Assembly: GCF_000426745.1 (NCBI RefSeq)
Contig: NZ_AUFY01000012.1
Span: 1 to 64,000 of the forward strand
Length of the DNA: 64,000 bases
Source: Veillonella montpellierensis DSM 17217
GTDB taxonomy: Bacteria; Bacillota; Negativicutes; Veillonellales; Veillonellaceae
Direction: 5' to 3'
Position numbers and translations under genes: made by a program. Within the stretch, counting starts at the first letter, position 1. Every line of letters starts with the position of its first letter. The notes under the pieces are model-generated. The model saw only the letters and a list, made by a program, of their open reading frames with translations. It was not told where the DNA came from and ran no database searches. Of the stretch, positions 36,640-46,075 are shown piece after piece.

Positions 36640-37440
36640 TTATTCTACAGGCATATCAGTAGGGGCGTTTTGATTAAACCATTTTTGGTAAATTTTATCG
36701 AATTCGCCACTTGCTTTTAAGTCAGCAATTGCTTTATTGATTTCCTTTTGTAATTGACTATTATCCTGACTCATCGCAATACCAAAGTATTCATTCGCAT
36801 TGTTATTAAGAGGTATGATTTTTAAATTTTCTTCTGGATGCTTGGACATATAATATTGGGCTACGGGTAAATCAAGTACAGCAGCTTCTACATTGCCAAT
36901 TTTTAATTCTAGCAAGGCTTCATTACTGTGATCAAATTCTTTTATAGTAGCTCCATTAATGGCGTGAGCCGCTTTGGCACCAGTAGTACCTAACTGAACA
37001 GATACAGTATGATTGGATAAGTCATTTATGGAATTAATAGTAGTAGTTGATGATTTAGTAACAATGGCTAGTCCTGATTCATAATATGGTGTTGCAAATA
37101 ATACTTTACTTTTTCTTTCTGGTGTAATGGTCATACCCGATACAGCAATATCTATATCTTTGCTCATTAAAGCTGGTATTAAAGCATCGAAAGAAACATT
37201 TTTAAATTCTACTTTAGCACCCATTTTATTGGCAATGGCATTAATCATATCGATATCATAACCATCATAGCCTTGCGTTTTTTCATCTTTAAACTCAAAT
37301 GGTACAAAAGTAGGATTAGTACCAACTATGATCTTTTTCTCGTTAGTACTTGAAGTATTGTTAGACGATCCACAACCTGTGAATGCGGCCATGACAGACA
37401 TGGCGACCATACCGATGGTTACTATTTTTTTGAAATTCAT
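36640..37440 (-). CDS. Amino-acid ABC transporter substrate-binding lipoprotein
   Basis: The 266-residue protein starts with a lipoprotein signal peptide (basic MNFKK, hydrophobic core, lipobox AFTGC with Cys23). A family 3 solute-binding domain follows, with IIVGTNPTFVPFEF, YDGYDIDMINAIANKMG and DIAVSGMTITPERK. These are typical of polar amino acid (glutamine, arginine or cystine) binding proteins. GGAG with 9-base spacing favours the second Met over the one at 37446. No permease or ATPase gene is adjacent, so it is an orphan binding protein. The ligand cannot be told from sequence. Confidence 0.92.
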   Translation of the reverse strand: MNFKKIVTIGMVAMSVMAAFTGCGSSNNTSSTNEKKIIVGTNPTFVPFEFKDEKTQGYDGYDIDMINAIANKMGAKVEFKNVSFDALIPALMSKDIDIAVSGMTITPERKSKVLFATPYYESGLAIVTKSSTTTINSINDLSNHTVSVQLGTTGAKAAHAINGATIKEFDHSNEALLELKIGNVEAAVLDLPVAQYYMSKHPEENLKIIPLNNNANEYFGIAMSQDNSQLQKEINKAIADLKASGEFDKIYQKWFNQNAPTDMPVE

Positions 37441-37493
37441 ATACATGCACTCCTTTTGAATATCTATTAACGAAATATTTTTTGTATGTTGTT

Positions 37494-37522
37494 ATTATAA
37501 CTTTCTAATTTTAATAAGTCAA
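37494..37522 (-). promoter_or_regulatory. Promoter of the substrate-binding protein gene
   Basis: On the minus strand TTGACT, a 17-bp spacer and TATAAT occur 54 bases upstream of the start codon. Confidence 0.82.
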
Positions 37523-38046
37523 TAAAAAATGAATAAAAAATACATAAAATAAGAATAAATATAAATCTAAGGAAAATAAATAAGTATGAAAAGTATGATG
37601 CTATAATGATTTTCTTATTTCGTGAATTTCATACATTATAATGAGACTATATAGATTATTTCAGATAATATAATATTGGGAAAGCGAATCAAGTTTATAT
37701 TTTGTCGGTAATAATATCTTATTTGATTTATTATAAGACGTAAAATCCATCTTGCCATTATAGTGATCTGAATTGTATTTATATTCTAAAATGGGATAGC
37801 TATAGTATGTATTGAATATAGTTGCACGGATGACTATTATATAAGTGCGTATAATTATTATATTTAATTACATGCATACAACATCATATAGTATTTAGAA
37901 GCTACGAATTGAAATCGATATGACTTGTTGATACAAGAGATATAGTTAGGGGTGGGCTTTCATAGCCGATGTTTTCCTAGGTGATTTATGAGTGCTATAT
38001 AATCATAGATTCGTACAAGACATGAATAGAAATAAAGAGACAAAAA
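37523..38046. other. Intergenic region, about 520 bp
   Basis: AT-rich sequence between the promoter of the binding protein and the terminator of the next minus-strand gene. No ORF with a ribosome site, no tRNA and no strong repeat were seen. Confidence 0.45.
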
Positions 38047-38105
38047 AGCACCATCCTTATTTATGATATAAATGTTTACATGTCATCATAAATAAAGAAG
38101 GTGCT
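38042..38105 (-). terminator. Terminator of the thioredoxin-fold gene
   Basis: AGCACC...GGTGCT encloses a second long pairing ATTTATGAT/ATCATAAAT (38058-38066 with 38084-38092). On the minus strand the stem is followed by TTTTTTG. It begins 27 bases after the minus-strand stop codon. Confidence 0.82.
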
Positions 38106-38131
38106 GCATTTGGGGTAGTGTATATACAATT

Positions 38132-38416
38132 TTATATTGCTTTTAGTGCATTTTCTAAGACGGTTTTAATTTTGCTCTTTGTTTCTTCGTAGGTTTCACC
38201 TGGATGTGCCTCATATTGTTTATTTGTATCAAACCACATATTAGGGACATATGTATAGGGATGTGTTTTAAATAACTCACCAGCATTAGCATCATCGACC
38301 CATTGGATAGAAATTGATTTGAATGTAGGATTTTCATTAATAAGTTCTTGAATTGCTTTATGTGCATTAGCACAATAAGGACAACCTACCATATCAAAGG
38401 CAATAATTGATTTCAT
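38132..38416 (-). CDS. Small thioredoxin-fold (glutaredoxin-like) protein
   Basis: The 94-residue protein begins MKSIIAFDMVGCPYCANAH. It has a CxxC redox motif after the first strand and a later cis-Pro-like position in TYVPNMWFD. Size and layout fit a glutaredoxin or NrdH-like thioredoxin-fold disulfide reductase. AAAGGAG with 8-base spacing supports this start over a Met six codons upstream. Partner and substrate are unknown. Confidence 0.8.
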   Translation of the reverse strand: MKSIIAFDMVGCPYCANAHKAIQELINENPTFKSISIQWVDDANAGELFKTHPYTYVPNMWFDTNKQYEAHPGETYEETKSKIKTVLENALKAI

Positions 38417-38906
38417 AATATAGACTCCTTTCATTGGAAAGTAATATCATTCTGTATATAGTATAGCAAATTGTTATAATATATTCAATGTTGTCGATAT
38501 ATTATCTGTGTTTTCTGTTAAGACAGAAATGATAGTAAGGATTTTCTTTAATCAGGCTGTTTGCTAATTTTTTTATAAGTACATCTTATTGTGTATGTAT
38601 GGGTACCAATATGTATTCTTTCTATATAGTATATATTAATCGATATAATAGTACAGTCAAAAATATTAGTATATAAGTTGCTTCATTAAAGTGTCACAAA
38701 ATATAATGTTTATATTTTTATCATACTGAACTATTAATTTTGATATATAAAGAATTTTATTATATGAGTTCATTCTATTCCTTGACATACAGTGTATAAA
38801 CGGAGTAATATGTATAACACATGTGTATGAATATCATTATATAATGTTATGTTAATAACTATATATATGATATATAAATATTGTTTTCTAAGAAAGTGTG
38901 AAATGT
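38417..38906. other. Intergenic region before ilvB
   Basis: About 490 bp of AT-rich DNA between divergent genes. Apart from the promoter at 38782-38811 and a small hairpin (TTCTGTTAAGACAGAA near 38513), nothing is recognised. No T-box or leucine leader peptide could be identified. Confidence 0.45.
38782..38811 (+). promoter_or_regulatory. Promoter of ilvBN
   Basis: TTGACA (38782-38787), 18-bp spacer, TAATAT (38806-38811), 95 bases upstream of the ilvB start. Confidence 0.72.
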
Positions 38907-40625
38907 ATGATAACAGGTGCAGCATATTTAGTACGTGCTTTACAATATGAAGGTGTAGATACATTATTTAATTATCCAGGTGCAGCTACTATAGATATTA
39001 TGGATGAACTATATAAACAGGATTGTATTCGTGTTATATTACCACGTCATGAACAAGCATTAGCACATGAGGCTGATGGATATGCGAGGAGTACGGGAAA
39101 AATAGGGGTATGTTTAGTAACGAGTGGACCGGGAGCTACAAACTTGGTAACAGGTATCGCAACGGCTAATGCTGACAGCGTTCCATTAGTATGCATTACA
39201 GGACAAGTACCATTAGAATTAATGGGCAATGATGCCTTTCAGGAAGTCGATATGGTGGGAATTTGTCGAAATATTTGTAAATATGCTATTACCGTTCGAA
39301 ACCGTGAAGAGTTAGGGCGTATTCTTAAAGAAGCTTTTTATATTGCCCGTACGGGTAGACCAGGCCCTGTTGTCGTTGATATACCTAGAAATATTCAGAT
39401 TGCTTTAGGAAGCGATGAGTACCCTCATGATATTTCTATTAGAGGATATAAACCAAATTCTATAGCGCATGTGGGGCAAATTAAAAAGGCTATACATGAG
39501 TTAGAAAGTGCTAATAAGCCAGTGTTTTTATTGGGCGGTGGCGTTAATATTTCTGGCGCTAACGAGATAATGACTCAATTGGTTGATATGACAGGAATAC
39601 CTGTGGTAACAACCTTAATGGGAAAAGGGGCTATTCCTTCGGACCATCCTTTGTACTTAGGAAATGTAGGAATTCATGGCGGATATGCTCCCAATATTGC
39701 GATAGGTGAGTGTGATTTATTATTTTCTATAGGAACTCGATTTAATGATCGTATTACTGGGAAATTAGATACCTTTTGTCAGCATGGAAAAATTATACAT
39801 ATTGATATAGATGCGGCATCAATTTCTAAAAATATTAAAGTGGATATACCCATTGTGGCAGATGCAAAAAGTGCGATTGAAACGCTAGTATCATATATGA
39901 AACCGATTGATGTATCTGATTGGACTCGCCAATTGCTATCATTAAAATTCAAGTATCCGGTTACACAAGATAGTATTAAGGGATTAACACCAGAAAAGGT
40001 TATTTCTTATATTAATGCACATTATACAGAACATATTGTTGTTACTGATGTAGGACAGAATCAATTATGGACAACGCAGTTTTTAGCGGTGAAACAAGCT
40101 AAACAGTTATTGACCTCTGGTGGACTTGGAACAATGGGGTATGGCTTTCCTGCAGCTATAGGTGCGCAATTGGGAAATCCAGGGAAACGAGTATTTGCTA
40201 TTACTGGAGATGGCGGATTTCAGATGAATTTACAGGAATTGGCAACGGCGGTCATGTTGAAATTGCCAATTACGATTGTTTTATTTAATAATGGATATTT
40301 AGGTAATGTGCGTCAGTGGCAACAGCTATTTTATGATAAGCGATATGCATGTACAAATTTGTTGCCAATAGATGAAATTATTACAGAAAATACGGATAAA
40401 GAAAGGTTACCATATATACCTGATTTTATATCCTTAGTAAAAGCGTATAAAGCACAAGGTATGAGAATTACAAAAGAGGAAGATATAGAGCAAGCTTTTC
40501 AATATGCAGAGTCATATCGAGAAGGACCTACTTTGTTAGAATTCATTATTGATACAGAAATAAATGTATTACCAATGGTTCCAGCAGGACAATCATTACA
40601 GGAAATGGTATTAGTTGATGCGTAG
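38907..40625 (+). CDS. ilvB: Acetolactate synthase large subunit
   Basis: The enzyme condenses two pyruvates (or pyruvate and 2-oxobutyrate) in valine/leucine and isoleucine synthesis. The 572-residue protein has the ThDP-activating Glu49 in PRHEQALAHEADGYAR, the segment SGPGATNLVTGIA, and the ThDP/Mg motif ITGDGGFQMNLQEL...NNGYLGNVRQWQ. The usual YPGG appears as YPGA. GTG 38898 is an in-frame alternative; neither start has a strong ribosome site. The regulatory subunit follows 15 bases downstream. IlvC and IlvD are not in the window. Confidence 0.96.
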   Translation: MITGAAYLVRALQYEGVDTLFNYPGAATIDIMDELYKQDCIRVILPRHEQALAHEADGYARSTGKIGVCLVTSGPGATNLVTGIATANADSVPLVCITGQVPLELMGNDAFQEVDMVGICRNICKYAITVRNREELGRILKEAFYIARTGRPGPVVVDIPRNIQIALGSDEYPHDISIRGYKPNSIAHVGQIKKAIHELESANKPVFLLGGGVNISGANEIMTQLVDMTGIPVVTTLMGKGAIPSDHPLYLGNVGIHGGYAPNIAIGECDLLFSIGTRFNDRITGKLDTFCQHGKIIHIDIDAASISKNIKVDIPIVADAKSAIETLVSYMKPIDVSDWTRQLLSLKFKYPVTQDSIKGLTPEKVISYINAHYTEHIVVTDVGQNQLWTTQFLAVKQAKQLLTSGGLGTMGYGFPAAIGAQLGNPGKRVFAITGDGGFQMNLQELATAVMLKLPITIVLFNNGYLGNVRQWQQLFYDKRYACTNLLPIDEIITENTDKERLPYIPDFISLVKAYKAQGMRITKEEDIEQAFQYAESYREGPTLLEFIIDTEINVLPMVPAGQSLQEMVLVDA

Positions 40626-40640
40626 GAAGAGGTAAGTCAT

Positions 40641-41147
40641 ATGATTTTAAAAAAACGATGTATATCTGCGTATGTAGAAAATCAAATTGGAGTTTTGGCT
40701 AAAATATCAGGGTTGTTTGCAGGAAAAAATTATAATTTAGACACATTAACAGTTGGAGTAACAGAAGATGCTACTATGTCGCGTATGACTATTGGACTAA
40801 CTTGTGATGACTTAACATTTGAGCAGATTATAAAACAATTAAATCGGAGTGTAGAAGTTATTAAAGTTATTGACTTTACGGATATCGCTATTCACAAGAA
40901 AGAATTGTTATTTATAAAGGTAAGTAATTGTAAGGAAACCGACACACAGGAGATTTTTAGAATTGCTCAAACGTTTGATTTGTTGGTAGTAGACTATAAT
41001 AAAAAAGCGGTGCTTTTACAGTCTGTTAAAACGGAACAAAAAAATAATGATATGATTCGTTTGTTTAAAAATATATTTGTGAATCGAGTAGAAGTCGTGC
41101 GTGGTGGAAGTGTGGCTATTGAAGCATTGTCCGTGCCTGATTCGTAA
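40641..41147 (+). CDS. ilvN: Acetolactate synthase small (regulatory) subunit
   Basis: The 168-residue protein has an N-terminal ACT domain (VENQIGVLAKISGLFAGKNYNLDTLTVG) and the IlvN C-terminal domain with EVVRGGSVAIEAL. It activates the catalytic subunit and gives valine feedback control. AAGAGG precedes ATG. It may also be called ilvH. Confidence 0.95.
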   Translation: MILKKRCISAYVENQIGVLAKISGLFAGKNYNLDTLTVGVTEDATMSRMTIGLTCDDLTFEQIIKQLNRSVEVIKVIDFTDIAIHKKELLFIKVSNCKETDTQEIFRIAQTFDLLVVDYNKKAVLLQSVKTEQKNNDMIRLFKNIFVNRVEVVRGGSVAIEALSVPDS

Positions 41148-41471
41148 CTATCTATTATTTTAATCCATAGGGCTATTAATGTAGATATAGTATAGGTGAC
41201 CTATAGCACCTTTTATTAGACCTATGGTTTTCTTGTGAGCAAGATAATGATTTATAAGTATTGTTATGATGTTGATGAATAGAAGACTAGGAAAGTGACA
41301 AATTAGAAAGTATTGAGCAATAATTGATGTTTATAAACGACCCTATGATAACTCAATAGATATGTATCATTTGTAGAAATTTATTATACTTTATCATGTA
41401 TATAAGAGAGTTATCATTATTAGTGAAGAGTGACCATAGTATTATTCATGAATGAACTGAAGGGTATATGC
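41148..41471. other. Intergenic region between ilvN and the metK leader
   Basis: No ORF is supported. A short dyad TATAGGT-G-ACCTATA lies at 41191-41205 and a weak GGTG/CACC hairpin with TTTTA at 41195-41214 could end the ilv transcript. The rest is featureless AT-rich DNA. Confidence 0.45.
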
Positions 41472-41500
41472 TTGATTTTTATAAAAAAATAGAATAAAAT
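41472..41500 (+). promoter_or_regulatory. Promoter of the metK leader
   Basis: TTGATT (41472-41477), 17-bp spacer, TAAAAT (41495-41500), just upstream of the SAM aptamer. Confidence 0.65.
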
Positions 41501-41515
41501 AAATAAAGACGTAAA

Positions 41516-41614
41516 CTCATCGAGAGTAGTGGAGGGATAGGCCCTGTGAAGCTACAGCAACCTTTCAATGTTGAAAACGGTGCTAAATCCGACAGCGAGA
41601 TGCTGACAGATGGG
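41516..41614 (+). promoter_or_regulatory. SAM-I riboswitch (S-box)
   Basis: Conserved S-box blocks are present: CGAGAGTAGTGGAGGGA, GGCCCTGTGAAGC, CAGCAACC, GGTGCTAAATCC and the closing GACAGATGGG. The P1 stem pairs CTCATC (41516-41521) with GATGGG (41609-41614). A terminator and metK follow, so SAM should repress its own synthesis. Confidence 0.96.
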
Positions 41615-41621
41615 GAATTTC

Positions 41622-41648
41622 CCCTCATGAGTATATGAGGGCTTTTTT
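41622..41648 (+). terminator. Expression-platform terminator of the SAM-I riboswitch
   Basis: CCCTCAT (41622-41628) and ATGAGGG (41635-41641) with loop GAGTAT, followed by CTTTTTTT. A competing GGGG-AATTT-CCCC pairing (41612-41624) shares bases with both the aptamer P1 and this stem. Confidence 0.93.
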
Positions 41649-41665
41649 TATTATAGGAGGAAATA

Positions 41666-42856
41666 ATGTCTGAAAAACATATGTTTTTTACATCTGAATC
41701 TGTTACAGAAGGACATCCTGATAAAATTGCGGACCAAATTTCTGATGCAGTATTAGATGCAATTATTGAAAAGGATCCTAATGCACATGTAGCATGTGAA
41801 ACATTAGTTACAACTGGTTTAGTTCATGTAGTTGGTGAAATTTCTACTAAATGTTATGTAGACATTCCACGCATTGTGCGTGATACAATACGTGAAATTG
41901 GCTATACTCGTGCTAAGTATGGATTTGACTGTGATACTTGTGGTGTATTAGTATCTATTGACGAACAATCTAGTGATATAGCTATGGGTGTTGATGAAGC
42001 ATTAGAAGTTAAAACAGGTGAATCGGAACAATTTGATAAAATTGGTGCAGGGGACCAAGGTATGATGTTTGGTTATGCTACCAATGAAACACCTGAATTT
42101 ATGCCAATGCCTATTTCGTTAGCCCATCGGTTATCAAGAAAATTATCGGAAGTACGTAAAGATGGAATTTTATCTTACTTGCGTCCAGATGGAAAAACAC
42201 AGGTAACAGTTGAATATGTTGATGGAAAGCCTAAACGTATTGATACAATTGTTATTTCTACACAACATAGTCCAGAAGTGCCTAGAGAACAAATTGAAAA
42301 AGATTTGAAAAAATATGTCATTGAAGCGGCAATTCCTAGTGAATTGATGGATGAAAAGACTAAATTTTTCATTAATCCAACAGGTCGTTTTGTTATCGGT
42401 GGACCTCATGGTGATGCAGGTTTAACAGGTCGTAAAATTATTGTTGATACATATGGTGGTATGGCTCGTCATGGAGGCGGCGCATTTTCTGGGAAAGATC
42501 CTACAAAAGTTGACCGTTCTGCTGCCTATGCAGCTCGCTATGTGGCTAAGAATGTAGTAGCGGCAGGGTTAGCTGACAAATGTGAAGTTCAAATTGCCTA
42601 TGCTATTGGGGTAGCACGTCCTGTATCTGTATTAGTAGAAACTTTTGGTACGTCTAAAGTTCCTGAAGAAGTTATTGAAAAATTGGTTAATACACATTTC
42701 GACTTACGTCCAGCAGGTATTATCGATATGCTTGATTTATTAAAACCGCATTATAGAAAAACTGCTGCTTATGGACACTTTGGCCGCAATGACGTTGATC
42801 TTCCTTGGGAACGTACGGATAAAGCTGATGTACTTCGTAAAGAAGCAGGTTTATAA
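41666..42856 (+). CDS. metK: S-adenosylmethionine synthetase MetK
   Basis: MetK makes SAM from methionine and ATP. The 396-residue protein has [17 protein letters not shown] at the N-terminus, the signature [12 protein letters not shown], and the P-loop-like [16 protein letters not shown]. Length is normal. AGGAGG precedes ATG with 5-base spacing. It is transcribed alone from the SAM riboswitch leader and ends in a strong terminator. Confidence 0.99.
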   Translation: MSEKHMFFTSESVTEGHPDKIADQISDAVLDAIIEKDPNAHVACETLVTTGLVHVVGEISTKCYVDIPRIVRDTIREIGYTRAKYGFDCDTCGVLVSIDEQSSDIAMGVDEALEVKTGESEQFDKIGAGDQGMMFGYATNETPEFMPMPISLAHRLSRKLSEVRKDGILSYLRPDGKTQVTVEYVDGKPKRIDTIVISTQHSPEVPREQIEKDLKKYVIEAAIPSELMDEKTKFFINPTGRFVIGGPHGDAGLTGRKIIVDTYGGMARHGGGAFSGKDPTKVDRSAAYAARYVAKNVVAAGLADKCEVQIAYAIGVARPVSVLVETFGTSKVPEEVIEKLVNTHFDLRPAGIIDMLDLLKPHYRKTAAYGHFGRNDVDLPWERTDKADVLRKEAGL

Positions 42857-42917
42857 TTAACACATTAGTCAATCATAGTTGTATTTTGGTATGCAGCGAT
42901 TGAAAGAAGATAGTAAG

Positions 42918-42957
42918 AAGCTGTTATAAGATATATGTTCTTATAACAGCTTTTTTA
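42918..42957 (+). terminator. Terminator after metK
   Basis: A 14-bp perfect stem (AAGCTGTTATAAGA / TCTTATAACAGCTT) with a 7-nt loop, followed by TTTT. Confidence 0.93.
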
Positions 42958-43380
42958 TATACACTGAGATTTTTAAGCCTTATATGAGTTAAGTTTCTGT
43001 CATGCATGTATATTACAAATTTGTTACTATATGGGTAGAAGGCAATTTGTCTATGAAACATCATTTTATTTATCTATAAGAAAGAAATTCAATTTGTATT
43101 ATACATAAAGAAGACGGTTTATATGTTTATGATTCACTATACAAAGTACGGTTCATCATAAATAGACAGCCTATATTTTCTATGAAGTGACAATGGATAT
43201 CTTTATATTTTAGGAGATACTATATCTATCATTAATAGGCATATACGTATAGGTGGGAATCAGAGGCTTTTCATTAGTATAAAAAATGAGAAAATTTGTT
43301 ACCTAGTAAGTATAAGATTGAATGATATAATGGGAAACTAAGTTTGGATGGATTCATTTATATAGCACTCGTTGCTTTAT
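42958..43380. other. Intergenic region between metK and tpx
   Basis: About 420 bp with no supported gene. It lies between two converging terminators, is AT-rich, and no repeat or RNA structure was recognised. Confidence 0.45.
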
Positions 43381-43382
43381 GA

Positions 43383-43424
43383 AAAAAATTAGGACTGTAG
43401 GTATGTATGCCTACAGTCCTAATT
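43383..43424 (-). terminator. Terminator of tpx
   Basis: A 15-bp perfect stem (arms 43387-43401 and 43410-43424, AATTAGGACTGTAGG type) with an 8-nt loop. On the minus strand it is followed by a T-run (the A-run at 43382-43388). Confidence 0.92.
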
Positions 43425-43459
43425 CTGTATAATTTAGAAATGATTAGATGTTAAGTATT

Positions 43460-43975
43460 TTAGATTAAAGAAGCTACTGCATCTTTTACAGCGTCGAAGT
43501 TTACTGGATTTGTTACCTCTGGCACATATTCAACATAAGAAACAGTGTTGTTTTTATCAATTACTACAACACCACGAGTCAATAAGCGAAGTTCTTCGAT
43601 TAAGAACCCGTAAGCAGTACCGAAAGAAGCATCTTTGTGGTCAGATAGAGTTACCACACGATCAACACCTGCTGCACCACACCAACGTTTTTGAGCAAAT
43701 GGTAGGTCCATAGAGATAGTTAATACAACTACATCGTCGGACAAATTAGTAACATCTTGGTTGAACCAACGAGTTTGGGCATCACAAACGCCTGTATCTA
43801 GTGATGGTACAACGCTAATTACTTTAATTTTATTAGCATAGTCGGCTAATGTTTTAGGTGCTAGGTCATTGTCTAATACAGTGAATTCTGGAGCTTTTTG
43901 ACCAACTTTTACTTCAGGACCCACTAATGTCATAGGATTATTTACAAAAGTGATTACATTTTTTCTCTTTTCCAT
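43460..43975 (-). CDS. tpx: Thiol peroxidase Tpx (atypical 2-Cys peroxiredoxin)
   Basis: The 171-residue protein reduces peroxides using thioredoxin. The peroxidatic Cys64 is in [15 protein letters not shown] and the resolving Cys99 in KRWCGAAG, the spacing typical of Tpx. The N-terminal strand [17 protein letters not shown] is also characteristic. GGAGG lies 6-7 bases upstream of the ATG. It is a single-gene unit with its own promoter and terminator, suited to oxygen defence in an anaerobe. Confidence 0.97.
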   Translation of the reverse strand: MEKRKNVITFVNNPMTLVGPEVKVGQKAPEFTVLDNDLAPKTLADYANKIKVISVVPSLDTGVCDAQTRWFNQDVTNLSDDVVVLTISMDLPFAQKRWCGAAGVDRVVTLSDHKDASFGTAYGFLIEELRLLTRGVVVIDKNNTVSYVEYVPEVTNPVNFDAVKDAVASLI

Positions 43976-44031
43976 GATTATATTCCTCCAAAGTATGATT
44001 AATACTCACAAATAACTTACTATTTGTTTTT

Positions 44032-44060
44032 AGTATATCATGGAATAATTAATAAGTAAA
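44032..44060 (-). promoter_or_regulatory. Promoter of tpx
   Basis: On the minus strand TTTACT, 17-bp spacer, TATACT, about 57 bases upstream of the tpx start. Confidence 0.65.
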
Positions 44061-44189
44061 CTAAATTTTTCGATATAGAATTAAGATAGGAATCGATTAT
44101 TCATAGATACATAGTATGTATAATATACAAAAGATAGCATATAATATAATATACAGGATAGAAGTATTTGTTTGATTAATACATATATT

Positions 44190-44214
44190 TATAGGACTGT
44201 TTGACATATGTATG
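44190..44214 (+). repeat. 25-bp direct repeat, copy 1
   Basis: This 25-base unit (beginning TATAGGACTGTTTGACATAT) recurs exactly at 44251-44275. The two copies are 61 bases apart start to start and lie 70-155 bases upstream of the ABC exporter genes. Each contains a TTGACA box. Confidence 0.9.
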
Positions 44215-44250
44215 AGTTAACACGTAAGGACATAAATGTCTGTACCATTC

Positions 44251-44275
44251 TATAGGACTGTTTGACATATGTATG
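44251..44275 (+). repeat. 25-bp direct repeat, copy 2, with -35-like box
   Basis: Exact second copy. Its TTGACA (44262-44267) is followed after 16 bases by TTATAT (44284-44289), a possible promoter for the ABC exporter operon. Copy 1 has no good -10 at the right distance, so one copy may be a decoy promoter or an operator duplicate. Confidence 0.9.
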
Positions 44276-44344
44276 TTCAGGATTTATATTTTTCGTGTAT
44301 ATTTTATATAGATAATCAAGTATTGCTAGTATGGGAGCTATAAC

Positions 44345-46075
44345 ATGAGTGCTGATGATTTATTTCTTAAGTTTTTTAAAGAAGAAGGAAGGACCTATCT
44401 ATTGGGTGTTGCCTTATTAATTATTATTAATCTTATCTTTTTAGAAATGCCTAAATTAATTGGTGAAGCAGTAGACACATTATCTCATGGTAAAGAAGGA
44501 TTAAGTGAATATATACTTCTTTTTGTGGCTATTATGATTGCGGTTACTCTTTTGAAAAGCATATCGAGACGGATGCTTCTGGGATCTATTCGTAAAATGG
44601 AATATGTATTTCGCAGTAATTTGTGCAATCATGCATTAGCCATACCCGTTAGCTATTATGAAGAACATGGACCTGGTAAGGTTATGACTTTGATGACGAG
44701 TGATGTTACATCATTGCGCGTATCTCTTGGGTTAGGTGTTATGATTGTTGTGGATGCTATTTTTTTTGGACTATGTTCTTTTTATCATTTAGTAGATAAT
44801 GTATCTCTCCCCTTAGCATGTATCATTATGAGCCCCATGCCATTTATTATAATTGGTGTGTTACTAGTTGGGCAGACTATGCGAAAAAAACAACGACAAG
44901 CACAGTCAACTTATAGTCGACTTACTGAATTCTCTCAAGAAATTCTACTGGGGATTAACGTGATTCGTGCCTTTAATAAAGAGTATATGGGAGCATTGCG
45001 ATTTTCTACTATTAATCAAGATAATTATGAAAAGAACTTAGAAGTGTCTTTTTTAGATGCTTTGTTAAAGCCCTTAACTTTCATTGCTCCTTTGAGTTGT
45101 TTAGGTATTAGCATATATGTGTGTGGCACTATGGTAGTTCATGAATCTATGACTGTAGGGAAATTTGTTAGTGTCAATGCATATATTATGCTGATGATTG
45201 GGCCGTTAATGGGGTTAGGGTCCTTAGCATCTGTTATGCAAAAAGGATTGGCTTCGTTTGATCGGATTAGTAAATTTTTATCTATTCCTAAGGAAGTTAT
45301 TACAGGCCATGATAAACCATTGTTACCACTTGATACAGTACGTCTAGATAATCTTACATTTTCTTATGGACATAATACACATCCAGCACTTACTAATGTA
45401 TCTATGGAAATACCAGCAGGTGCATTTATTGGAATTGTTGGAGGACCAGGGTCCGGAAAAACAACATTGTTTAAATTACTGACTCGTATTCAAGAACCTA
45501 TGGAAGGACATATTTTTATCGGTAATCAAGACATTGTGGATATTCCATTAGCTGTGTTAAGGCGTAGCATTGCCTATGTGGAACAAGAAGGAAATGTTCT
45601 TGGTACAACGATTCGTGACAATATTGCGTTTGGAGAAGTCGGAAAAAATCACATATCGGTAGAAGAAGCAGCTCGTCGTGCCAGTTTATATAGGGATTTA
45701 GGGGAAAGGATTTCTAATCATAAGAAGGGCGCATTAAAGGAAAGAGGAAACAATTTATCTGGAGGACAGAAACAACGAGTGACCATAGCGAGAGGGCTAT
45801 ATAAAAATGCTCCTTATGTATTACTTGATGATAGTTTTTCTGCATTAGATACGATGAGCGCAGCTACTATTATAGAAACATTAAGGACTACACAACAACA
45901 AACAATTATATTTATTTCGCAACGGATAGAGGCGATTCGACAGGCAGATATGATTTATGTGATGGATGCAGGACAGATAGTAGAGCGTGGTACACATCAA
46001 GAATTAATGAATCAAAAAGGATTATATTATCAGTTATATGCTAAACAAGAAGAAAGTGAGGTGTATCATGCCTAG
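44345..46075 (+). CDS. ABC exporter subunit with degenerate ATPase site (half-transporter 1)
   Basis: This 576-residue half-transporter has an N-terminal six-helix membrane domain (about 1-310) and a C-terminal nucleotide-binding domain. Walker A is GGPGSGKTT and the signature LSGGQKQR is intact. The catalytic Glu after Walker B is replaced by Asp (YVLLDDSFSALD), and the H-loop His is replaced by Gln (FISQRI). This is the pattern of the non-catalytic partner in heterodimeric exporters such as BmrC or LmrC. The gene overlaps the next by 8 bases, so both are coexpressed. The substrate is unknown; multidrug or lipid export is usual for the family. Confidence 0.92.
   Translation: MSADDLFLKFFKEEGRTYLLGVALLIIINLIFLEMPKLIGEAVDTLSHGKEGLSEYILLFVAIMIAVTLLKSISRRMLLGSIRKMEYVFRSNLCNHALAIPVSYYEEHGPGKVMTLMTSDVTSLRVSLGLGVMIVVDAIFFGLCSFYHLVDNVSLPLACIIMSPMPFIIIGVLLVGQTMRKKQRQAQSTYSRLTEFSQEILLGINVIRAFNKEYMGALRFSTINQDNYEKNLEVSFLDALLKPLTFIAPLSCLGISIYVCGTMVVHESMTVGKFVSVNAYIMLMIGPLMGLGSLASVMQKGLASFDRISKFLSIPKEVITGHDKPLLPLDTVRLDNLTFSYGHNTHPALTNVSMEIPAGAFIGIVGGPGSGKTTLFKLLTRIQEPMEGHIFIGNQDIVDIPLAVLRRSIAYVEQEGNVLGTTIRDNIAFGEVGKNHISVEEAARRASLYRDLGERISNHKKGALKERGNNLSGGQKQRVTIARGLYKNAPYVLLDDSFSALDTMSAATIIETLRTTQQQTIIFISQRIEAIRQADMIYVMDAGQIVERGTHQELMNQKGLYYQLYAKQEESEVYHA

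Noticed and set aside
38417-38906. Possible T-box or leader-peptide attenuator before ilvB
   Set aside because: No T-box consensus block, no run of branched-chain codons behind a ribosome site and no terminator precede ilvB.
44190-44275. Possible CRISPR array
   Set aside because: Only two repeat copies with one 36-base interval are present and no cas gene is near; a duplicated regulatory element fits better.
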